Shown here: piece by piece, positions 57,325 to 64,000 of the stretch
How the letters are laid out: each line of letters opens with the position of its first letter
Numbering within the stretch: the first letter of the stretch is position 1
Origin: Leptospira montravelensis
GTDB lineage: Bacteria; Spirochaetota; Leptospiria; Leptospirales; Leptospiraceae
DNA length: 64,000 bases
Reading direction: 5' to 3'
Assembly: GCF_004770045.1 (NCBI RefSeq)
Contig: NZ_RQFO01000004.1
Coordinates: 868,001-932,000 of the forward strand
Made by a program: the position numbers and the translations under genes
Notes under the pieces: model-generated
The model's input: the letters and a program-made list of their open reading frames with translations, nothing else
Told to the model about the DNA's origin: nothing
The model's database searches: none

Positions 57325-58499
57325 TTTATAGACAAGGAAACAATTACCACTTCTTTTTAGCAAACGCCGACTCGGTGGCCCGGTTCCGATCTTCCATTTT
57401 TCCCTTTTATCCGGTTCCCAAAAATAAAATTCCAGAACTACCTTCTGTCACCTCAGACCCAATTCTTTTTCCGCAGTTTTTATACGAGTTGCAATACAAC
57501 AGACAAACCTTCCATTCTAAACCAGTCTACACTCCAACTTACATGGGTAGTATGAAAGTTCCCACAGATTCCGAATCCAAACCCATACCTGGTTTTTCTC
57601 CTCTGGCCATTCAGATAGGCGGAGAGCGTAACAGCCCATCCTTTCTTTACCGGGGAAAACGCGACAAGTTCCAATCGGCTAAGTATCTATCACTTAGAGA
57701 CATCATCAATCCAGAACTTTCGGAAAACTTAGTGCGGGAAAAAATTGAAGCATTGTATTTTGATATAAAAAGTAAAACCTACCTATTTCGTTTGGTATCC
57801 ATTCTTTTTTCTGGAACTCCCAAAGAAGAAGAAACTATTGTTTCCAATTTATTTCGCCATGAACCAGAATTTGCTAAATTTTTAAACAAACAGATGTTTA
57901 CTGTAGAAATGATTCCTATGATTCATGGAAACTTTTTACAAGAAATTCTTAGGGATCATGATGAACGTTATATCAAATACATCCTTCCTAACCTTTCCAA
58001 ACCTGTCTTGGAAGTAGTTCGAACTTCCATCTCCAAAAATAAAATGAAACAAATTTTGGATGGACCCACCAAAAAACCACAAGAGGGGGAGGATTTAGTT
58101 TCTGTCATAGAAACAGAACTCTTCAAACGATTTGCGAGAAATATTTATTACGAAGAAGGATCCATTTTTACATATCGGGAGACTGGGGATGAGGAACGAA
58201 AGGAAGAAGTGCCTTTTACGGATGCTGAGAAATTTAATTTTTTTATAGATGGCCAATCTCTCCAATTTTATGGAAGAACAATAACAAAACTATTTTTCAA
58301 AACCAGCGACTGGATCGATGTTTTGCGGTTTGATTTCTTTTTATCACGTAAAGAAATCGAAACAACCGAATTCCATCGGTTGCCACCAGACCTTCTCATT
58401 GAAATTCCTTATTATTCAACTGGGATCTTTCTTGTCGGTGGAGGGATAACCAAAGAAAGGAAACCATTCGAATTTTCTCTCCTTTGGTTTGATTATTAA
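57321..58499 (+). CDS. Protein with FliG-C-like segment
   Basis: This 392-residue protein starts at TTG, overlapping the previous stop. Residues 181-248 resemble the FliG C-terminal domain: EPEFAKFLNKQMFTVEMIPM, then NFLQEILRDHDERYIKYILP and SISKNKMKQIL, the equivalents of the FxFEDI, IQxVLREVD and MSKRAxxxL elements. The N- and C-terminal parts are not FliG-like. FliG is the rotor torque protein; this may be a switch-associated or regulatory paralogue. The match is partial and made by eye. Confidence 0.65.
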   Translation: MIYRQGNNYHFFLANADSVARFRSSIFPFYPVPKNKIPELPSVTSDPILFPQFLYELQYNRQTFHSKPVYTPTYMGSMKVPTDSESKPIPGFSPLAIQIGGERNSPSFLYRGKRDKFQSAKYLSLRDIINPELSENLVREKIEALYFDIKSKTYLFRLVSILFSGTPKEEETIVSNLFRHEPEFAKFLNKQMFTVEMIPMIHGNFLQEILRDHDERYIKYILPNLSKPVLEVVRTSISKNKMKQILDGPTKKPQEGEDLVSVIETELFKRFARNIYYEEGSIFTYRETGDEERKEEVPFTDAEKFNFFIDGQSLQFYGRTITKLFFKTSDWIDVLRFDFFLSRKEIETTEFHRLPPDLLIEIPYYSTGIFLVGGGITKERKPFEFSLLWFDY

Positions 58500-58561
58500 A
58501 ATTTAATCTAGTTTTTACTTTTTCTCTAGACCGGCTATTTATTTGTTTTCTCAATGGGGTC

Positions 58562-59191
58562 ATGACCAATCAAACCAATAACCTTCTCAATCGAAATCGG
58601 ATTCCGTTTTTCATTTGTAGTTTGTTATTTTTAAGTTACTACCTTACAATGTATCTAGTACCGCCACCACCTAACGAAACAAATTTATTACACAAATGGA
58701 TTTTCGATTGGAAACTTTACCTACAAATCGCCGATGAGATTTTAATCTTTGCCGTCCTCGCATTAATTCCTGTGATTTATATTTTAGGGAATCCTTGGAA
58801 AAAAGAAAAATCGACCACGGCTCTATTTGCTTCAGGTTTGTTTTTCCTTTTAGTGGTTCCGATGTTTGTCCTTGTCGATTTACTCATTGGCCGATTGGTG
58901 TATCCTGTGAATTCGTATCCATTGTCAGAAGACACTATTGTTTTTCTTCTGAGTATGCAAGTGGGAACCATGCATATGATTTCGCTTGTACTGGCTCTAG
59001 CGATTTTACTATATAGTGTTTCTTATCGAAATAAGAATAAAAATGGTAGTTTGATTTTGGTCTTTGGAGTCCTTACATTTGGGTTCCAAATGATTTCAAG
59101 TTACTCCTGGTTAATCTCACCAGAAGTATTACTATTTTGCCAACTGAGTTTTCCAATTTGGATTCTATTCGTAGGAATTTCATTTTTATAA
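58562..59191 (+). CDS. Six-helix membrane protein of unknown function
   Basis: This 209-residue protein has about six membrane helices and few charged loops (MTNQTNNLLNRNRIPFFICS start). It contains a Pro-rich short loop (VPPPPNE). No family motif is seen. It stands alone before the convergent glpK unit. Confidence 0.7.
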   Translation: MTNQTNNLLNRNRIPFFICSLLFLSYYLTMYLVPPPPNETNLLHKWIFDWKLYLQIADEILIFAVLALIPVIYILGNPWKKEKSTTALFASGLFFLLVVPMFVLVDLLIGRLVYPVNSYPLSEDTIVFLLSMQVGTMHMISLVLALAILLYSVSYRNKNKNGSLILVFGVLTFGFQMISSYSWLISPEVLLFCQLSFPIWILFVGISFL

Positions 59192-59235
59192 GTAGATTCT
59201 ATCCACTGATAAAAAAAGCGAACCAAATAACAATC

Positions 59236-59270
59236 GCTAGGTTAATCTTTTTATTTACGATTCACCTAGC
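59236..59270. terminator. Hairpin between convergent genes
   Basis: The stem GCTAGGT / ACCTAGC, extended by AATC / GATT after one mismatch, is AT-rich in the loop. It lies between the six-helix protein and glpK stops. The nearest T run (on the minus strand) is some 15 bases beyond, so function as terminator is uncertain. Confidence 0.4.
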
Positions 59271-59289
59271 AAGGTAAAAAAGGTTTCCT

Positions 59290-60786
59290 TTAGTTTCCTG
59301 TTTTCACACGAGAAATTGCCCAGTTCCATTTATCAATTTCTTCTTTTCTTTCACTCTCTTTCATCTTGGGAAGAAATTGTGTGGTTTTGGTTTCTTCTTT
59401 TCTAAGGCTTGCCACTGATTTAAAAAATCCTCGTTCGAGGCCAGCGAGGTAGGCTGCACCAAGCACCGTGGTATCAACATTTTGTGGTCGGATAACTTTG
59501 GTTCCAAGAATATCTGCTTGGAATTGCATAAGCCAAGCATTGGAAGTAGCCCCCCCATCCACACGTAAAAACTTCAATGGTTTTCCTGTTTCTTTTTCCA
59601 TCGCATTCGCAAGTTCATAAGATTGTAAGGCAATGGCTTTGAGTGCGGCTCTTGTGATCTGTGCAGGTGTTGTGTCACGAGAGAGTCCAAAGATAGCACC
59701 ACGAGCTTCTTGGTCCCAATGTGGTGCACCAAGGCCAGCAAAGGCAGGAACAAAAACCAAATCATCTTTTGTTTTGATGGCCTTTACTAATTTTTCAGAA
59801 TCTTTGGAGTATTCAAAAAACTCTAAATTGTCTCTGAGAAACTGAACTACAGCTCCTCCAATAAATACAGATCCTTCTAAACAATAGACAGTTTTTCCTT
59901 CGGGGCCAAGAGCAAGTGTCGTAATCAAACCTTGGTTTGAAATTCTAAATTCGTCTCCTACATTGAAGAGTAAAAAACATCCAGTGCCATAAGTGTTTTT
60001 CGCTTCTCCAGGTTCTGTACAAAGTTGACCAAAGAGAGCTCCTTGTTGGTCCCCTACAAGAGAAGATATCGGAATCCCATCGGGAAGAGATTTAACACTA
60101 GAAGTGAATCCAAATAAATTTTTAGAATTGTATGCTTTCGGAAGCATAGACATAGGAACACGTAAGATTTCACAAAGTTCTTCATCCCATTCTTTGGTTT
60201 GGATATTAAAAAGAAGGGTTCTTGAGGCATTGGTATGATCGGTTTTGTGTTCTTTGTGACCTGTAAGTTTGTACAATAACCAAGTATCGATGGTTCCAAA
60301 TAATAACTCACCTTTCTCTGCTTTGGCACGAGCCCCTTTGACGTTATCAAGGATCCATTGGATTTTGGTTCCTGAAAAATAGGCATCGAGTACAAGACCT
60401 GTTTTATTTCGAAAATTGGAATCTAGGCTTTGTTTTTTTAAGTCCTTACAAATATCAGAAGTTCTTCTGCATTGCCAAACAATGGCATTGTACACTGGTT
60501 TGCCGGTCTTTTTATCCCAAACAACAGAAGTTTCCCTTTGGTTTGTGATTCCTATGGCCACAGCATCCTTAGGATTTAATTTTCCATTTTTTATGGCTTG
60601 GCTTATCAGTTTTTGTGTTTTGACCCAAATCTCTTCTGGATCATGTTCTACCCAACCTGGCTTCGGATAGAATTGTTTGAATTCTTGGTAAGCAGAAGAA
60701 ATGACTTTTCCTTTATCGTTAAAACAAAACGTTCTGATACCTGTAGTTCCTGCATCGATTCCAATGATATAACCCTTTTTTGCCAT
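59290..60786 (-). CDS. glpK: Glycerol kinase
   Basis: This 498-residue FGGY kinase has GIDAGTTGIRTFCFN (ATP site), WVEHDPEEIW, ITNQRETSVVWDKKTGKP (glycerol site), SLVGDQQGALFGQ and RVDGGATSNAWLMQFQADIL. It phosphorylates glycerol to glycerol-3-phosphate. A glpF or glpD is not adjacent; an MBL hydrolase gene ends 1 base before its start. Confidence 0.97.
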   Translation of the reverse strand: MAKKGYIIGIDAGTTGIRTFCFNDKGKVISSAYQEFKQFYPKPGWVEHDPEEIWVKTQKLISQAIKNGKLNPKDAVAIGITNQRETSVVWDKKTGKPVYNAIVWQCRRTSDICKDLKKQSLDSNFRNKTGLVLDAYFSGTKIQWILDNVKGARAKAEKGELLFGTIDTWLLYKLTGHKEHKTDHTNASRTLLFNIQTKEWDEELCEILRVPMSMLPKAYNSKNLFGFTSSVKSLPDGIPISSLVGDQQGALFGQLCTEPGEAKNTYGTGCFLLFNVGDEFRISNQGLITTLALGPEGKTVYCLEGSVFIGGAVVQFLRDNLEFFEYSKDSEKLVKAIKTKDDLVFVPAFAGLGAPHWDQEARGAIFGLSRDTTPAQITRAALKAIALQSYELANAMEKETGKPLKFLRVDGGATSNAWLMQFQADILGTKVIRPQNVDTTVLGAAYLAGLERGFFKSVASLRKEETKTTQFLPKMKESERKEEIDKWNWAISRVKTGN

Positions 60787-60787
60787 T

Positions 60788-61744
60788 TTAAACCTCTATC
60801 TCCAAACCTTCATAAGCCATAATGATTTCTAATTTTCCGTGTGGATCAAACATCTCTTTGTATTTGAGTGCTCGCAAATAAACTAAATCTAATTTTTCGT
60901 CATCGTAAGAAGGATCATGGTGAAACATCACAAGTTTTTTAACCTTCGCACGAAGAGCAATGTCTGTGGCAATGGATGCGGAACTATGACCCCAATCAAT
61001 TTTTTGTAATGATTCTTCAAATGTATATTGTGTATCAAAAACAAGTACGTCGGCATCACGGAAATAATCAATATATGTATCAATATTTTCCATCTCTTCT
61101 AAATTGAATTCTGCATCAGAGGCAAAGATGATTGCCTTGCCCTCTTCCATAAACCGGTAAGAAAAACTTCCTCCGGGATGACGGACTGCTTTACTAAACG
61201 CTTGGATATGGGGTCCGAGAGAAATAGTTTCCCCTTCCTCTAAATATTGGAAAGTTTTTTTGGCAGCATAATGATCAAACGACACCGGGAAATGTGTGAA
61301 TACAAATTGGTGTTCTAATCTTTTTTCTGCATCGTTCATACAAGAAACAAATTCAAAATGGTTGCCAGGTAAAAAGAGTGGTACGAAAAAAGGAATTCCT
61401 TGGATATGATCCCAATGGGTATGAGTCAATATCCAATAGGCATGGCCTGTTCCCTTACCAAAGTCAGTGGCCATCATTTGGTTGCCTAGTTCACGTAGTC
61501 CAGTTCCTCCATCAATGATGATGAGGTTACCTTCCTTATCACGAATTTCGACACAAGTCGTATTACCACCGTAAGTTGATGAAGAGGAAAAACTCAAAGA
61601 ATTAAGAAAACTATGAATACTTTGTTCATTCTGAATGTCTGTCGGACTTGCCAATGAAAGTATTTTTTCGATTTTATGTTTTACGCTTTCAGGCCGAATG
61701 GGTGAAGCAATGGATCCGCGAACACCCCAAAACTTGATTTTCAT
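60788..61744 (-). CDS. MBL-fold metal hydrolase
   Basis: The protein has 318 residues. KFWGVRGSIASP and YGGNTTCVEIR at the start, with the metal motif THTHWDHIQGIPFF and later ligands in HPGGSFSYRF, ASDAEFN and FHHDPSYDDEKL, define a metallo-beta-lactamase/phosphodiesterase-like enzyme of the GVRGS group. The substrate is unknown. It is the upstream partner of glpK. Confidence 0.85.
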   Translation of the reverse strand: MKIKFWGVRGSIASPIRPESVKHKIEKILSLASPTDIQNEQSIHSFLNSLSFSSSSTYGGNTTCVEIRDKEGNLIIIDGGTGLRELGNQMMATDFGKGTGHAYWILTHTHWDHIQGIPFFVPLFLPGNHFEFVSCMNDAEKRLEHQFVFTHFPVSFDHYAAKKTFQYLEEGETISLGPHIQAFSKAVRHPGGSFSYRFMEEGKAIIFASDAEFNLEEMENIDTYIDYFRDADVLVFDTQYTFEESLQKIDWGHSSASIATDIALRAKVKKLVMFHHDPSYDDEKLDLVYLRALKYKEMFDPHGKLEIIMAYEGLEIEV

Positions 61745-61829
61745 TGCTCTTTTTCTAGAGTCCTTTTTTGAAAAATCAAACGTTTTTTGATTGTCTTTGA
61801 GTCTTTCAGATGTTGTCTTAACTGAAGTT

Positions 61830-62147
61830 ATGTTTCAGTATGAAATCAAACGAGAAAACGATAAGGCAATCGTCCTCTTAAATGGCTCCCTGTCCGTAAA
61901 AGACACTCCCAAATTTAGAGCGGACTTAAAAGAACAAATTGAAATGGCAGAAATTAAAGAACTGGTTTTAGATTTTAAAAATTTAAGTTACTTAGATTCT
62001 TCTGGGATCGGAATTTTGCTACATGCCTACAGTTGGACAAAGGAAAAAAAGAAACAGGTTCGCATCATCCATTTGTCCCCAGAAGTTCGAACGATATTTG
62101 CTGTCGCAAACCTTCTCGATATCTTTCAACTCAAAGAGTCCATCTAA
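61830..62147 (+). CDS. STAS-domain anti-sigma factor antagonist
   Basis: From the ATG at 61830 the protein is 105 residues, a single STAS domain: LVLDFKNLSYLDSSGIGILL with the phosphorylatable Ser in the DSSG motif. Such proteins are switched by a partner kinase/phosphatase to release a sigma factor or other target. No partner is adjacent. An upstream TTG would add 13 residues with no SD. Confidence 0.85.
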   Translation: MFQYEIKRENDKAIVLLNGSLSVKDTPKFRADLKEQIEMAEIKELVLDFKNLSYLDSSGIGILLHAYSWTKEKKKQVRIIHLSPEVRTIFAVANLLDIFQLKESI

Positions 62148-62149
62148 GA

Positions 62150-62905
62150 CTACACTCGGTAGTCCTGGATGGTTTGGATGAGAAACGATACGATTCCAGA
62201 AAATACATAAAATCCTACCGCACCATACATCACATAGGGCCAACGATAAAATCCAATCGCAAGTAACAACAAACCAAGCCCTAGAATGCTAATTCCTAAT
62301 TTTTTCCAAGAGAAAAGTCCTCTGATGGCAACTTGTGGTTTGCTATATCGTAAAGTCGAAACCATAAGTAAGGCTGTGATCACAAAAAATAAAACAGCAG
62401 TCCAAAGTGGCACTTGAGACACAGAAAACACCAAAGGGAAAATGCCAATCACAACCCCGGCGACAGGAGACGGAAGTCCGTTAAAAGATTTGGGATCGTG
62501 AGCTACATTAAAACGTGCCAATCGGTATGCCGCACAAATAGGATACAAAGCAGCAATGAACATACCCAATGGAAAATAATCTGGTTTGTCAAAGATATCG
62601 AGTTTGATATCGTAAAAGAACATTTTGTACGACAAAAATCCAGGAGCAATTCCAAAGGTGGTAAGGTCGGCAAGGCTATCTAAGTCTGCCCCGAGCTCGC
62701 TTGTACAATTAAGAGCGCGTGCTGCCATTCCATCAAAACCATCAAAGAGAGCGGCCAAAATGATAAACACTCCCGCTAAGGTATAAAGTTCGTGGGAATT
62801 GGATTGTGATGGATTTGTTTCTGCTACCAGAAGCATAGAAACAAAGCCCAAGGTTAAGTTTCCCAGTGTAAGTGTATTTGGAATCCAGGTAAGTTTTAGT
62901 TTCAT
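62150..62905 (-). CDS. pssA: CDP-diacylglycerol-serine O-phosphatidyltransferase
   Basis: This 251-residue membrane protein has the CDP-alcohol phosphatidyltransferase motif in [20 protein letters not shown] followed by [12 protein letters not shown] (DGxxAR...G...D...D), and about eight hydrophobic segments. The first stretch [16 protein letters not shown] is typical of PssA. It makes phosphatidylserine, the precursor of phosphatidylethanolamine. It overlaps tsaD by 4 bases. Confidence 0.9.
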   Translation of the reverse strand: MKLKLTWIPNTLTLGNLTLGFVSMLLVAETNPSQSNSHELYTLAGVFIILAALFDGFDGMAARALNCTSELGADLDSLADLTTFGIAPGFLSYKMFFYDIKLDIFDKPDYFPLGMFIAALYPICAAYRLARFNVAHDPKSFNGLPSPVAGVVIGIFPLVFSVSQVPLWTAVLFFVITALLMVSTLRYSKPQVAIRGLFSWKKLGISILGLGLLLLAIGFYRWPYVMYGAVGFYVFSGIVSFLIQTIQDYRV

Positions 62906-63927
62906 ATTATTTGTTCAAAGTTTCGTTTGGGACTTACCTTAAAGTCGAGTCCCACAAAAGATTTTTGTTTCCAAAGATGGTATCCAAGACATGCCACCAT
63001 CGCTCCGTTATCTGTGCAGTAAATTTTTTTGCTAGGATAAAATAGGTCAAACCGAGACCTTTCCTTTTCTTTTTCCAAACAATCTCGAAGTGTCCCGTTG
63101 GCAAGGACACCCCCTGCCGCCACAACTGTCCGAATCCCTGTTTTGGTGATGGCTTTTCCTAGATTACGAGTGACAAGTTCAAAGGCAGTCTTTTGGAAAT
63201 AGTAAGCGATCTTTTCAATGGGAAGTGACTTTGCATTTTCCCGTTTATAATATAACACTGCCGTTTTAAGCCCACTATAAGAAAACCGAATTTGGTCTTC
63301 CCCATCTTCTTTCAAAAGTTTTGGAAAGGGATTTTTTTCACCAGATACCGGCCTGTATGCATTTGCTTTGGCTTCCAAATAGGGCCCACCAGGATAGGGA
63401 AGATCCAAAACGGCACTGACCTTATCAAAGGCCTCTCCGAGAGAATCATCCTGGGTATCTGCAAAAATCTGCAAATCACCAAATCCTTTGTATATATAAA
63501 TGGAAGAATTTCCTCCCGATAAAAGAAGTCCAAGCCAAGGAAAAGGAGGAAGTTCTCTTTCTAAACCGATCACAGCTAAGTGCGCCTCTAAATGGTTTAC
63601 AGCAACAATCGGGATACCAAAAACAAGAGATATACAACGAGCCAACTGTGCACCGATCATAAGAGAACCAACTAATCCCGGATAGCTGGTCACCGCTACG
63701 TAGTTTAAATCGGAAAATTCAATCCCTGCTTCCTCCATTGCCACAGAAAGTAGCAAATTGATTTTTTCTAAATGGGCTCTGGAAGCAATTTCAGGCACCA
63801 CTCCCCGGTAAGGGGAATGTGAATCGATTTGGCTATATATTTTTAGAGAGAGAAGTTCCCTTCCATCACGAACAATCGCAATAGAAGTTTCATCACAACT
63901 GGATTCAATTCCTAACCCGTAGGCCAT
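62902..63927 (-). CDS. tsaD: tRNA N6-threonylcarbamoyladenosine transferase subunit TsaD
   Basis: This 341-residue ASKHA-fold protein has [43 protein letters not shown] (metal His pair), [15 protein letters not shown] and [15 protein letters not shown]. It forms t6A37 in tRNAs with TsaB/TsaE. Its ATG shares its A with the stop codon of the preceding gene (TAATG). Confidence 0.96.
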   Translation of the reverse strand: MAYGLGIESSCDETSIAIVRDGRELLSLKIYSQIDSHSPYRGVVPEIASRAHLEKINLLLSVAMEEAGIEFSDLNYVAVTSYPGLVGSLMIGAQLARCISLVFGIPIVAVNHLEAHLAVIGLERELPPFPWLGLLLSGGNSSIYIYKGFGDLQIFADTQDDSLGEAFDKVSAVLDLPYPGGPYLEAKANAYRPVSGEKNPFPKLLKEDGEDQIRFSYSGLKTAVLYYKRENAKSLPIEKIAYYFQKTAFELVTRNLGKAITKTGIRTVVAAGGVLANGTLRDCLEKEKERSRFDLFYPSKKIYCTDNGAMVACLGYHLWKQKSFVGLDFKVSPKRNFEQII

Positions 63928-64000
63928 TATTTCAAAACACGAATGGCTTCAGAAAGTTGTGTGTCTAAATCCAATCTTGGCTTTGCATTAGAAGACCCAA
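63927..64000 (-). CDS. C-terminal end of an upstream gene
   Basis: An open minus-strand frame runs in from the window edge and ends at a TAA overlapping the tsaD ATG. The visible residues ([20 protein letters not shown] then LK) end in DxQLxxAIxVLK, which is the usual end of S41 carboxy-terminal processing peptidases (Ctp). Too little is seen to be sure. Confidence 0.45.
   Translation of the reverse strand, partial: GSSNAKPRLDLDTQLSEAIRVLK

Overview
The window looks like chromosome of a Leptospira species. The evidence is the combination of spirochaete-type periplasmic flagellar sheath (FlaA) homology, a DUF1577/PilZ-type protein, many lipoproteins with loose spirochaetal lipoboxes, an alternative complex III operon, and a moderately AT-rich composition. 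A saprophytic-clade species is a reasonable inference but cannot be proved from the sequence alone. Both ends cut through genes.

Layout. 1-7826 (minus strand): the six-gene act operon (actA-B-C-D-E-F, alternative complex III, quinol to cytochrome c electron transfer), followed by an SH3-like lipoprotein. 8086-13351 (minus): a chemoreceptor, a PMT-type glycosyltransferase, a small Cys-rich lipoprotein and rlmN. 13570-18552: a di-iron fatty acid hydroxylase/sterol desaturase, an LtaS-type phosphotransferase, a PQQ-type sugar dehydrogenase lipoprotein and a TMEM220-like membrane protein. 18652-22219 (minus): sufB, ahpC with a PerR-like palindrome in its promoter, and an ABC-F ATPase with a highly structured leader. 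22402-24993: an 863-residue bipartite, largely disordered protein. 25156-33097: a thioesterase co-linear with tRNA-Leu(CAA), an amidase, an O-methyltransferase, an RNase Z-like hydrolase and an M16 protease pair. 33119-35861: two paralogous lipoproteins, a DsbD-alpha-like exported protein and an orphan DNA methylase.

36439-38996 is the one clearly accessory region. It is visibly more AT-rich, and all of its genes are on the minus strand and small. They include a YezG/DUF600-like protein, an acidic 120-residue protein, a frameshifted gene, a small membrane protein and a lipoprotein, with a headless 41-codon C-terminal fragment directly upstream. It resembles an array of orphan immunity-type genes left behind a truncated effector, although no toxin domain can be recognised.

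39005-49263 (mostly minus): an RluA-family pseudouridine synthase, a PilZ protein, an ATP-grasp/FMN-dehydrogenase fusion, mnmA, a lipoprotein with two DTGS aspartic-protease motifs, a GAF-GGDEF cyclase, initiator tRNA-Met, and proC/yggS. 49333-58499 (mostly plus): a FlaA homologue, waaA (kdtA), nadE, a Cys-rich lipoprotein, rsmI, a FlgM-like anti-sigma factor, a metal-site-less iron-ADH homologue, and a protein with a FliG-C-like segment. 59290-64000: glpK, an MBL hydrolase, a STAS protein, pssA, tsaD and the end of another gene.

The points most worth following up are the accessory array and its frameshift, the two-lobe aspartic protease, the ATP-grasp/FMN fusion, the FliG-C-like protein beside FlgM, the degenerate iron-ADH, and the ABC-F leader structure.
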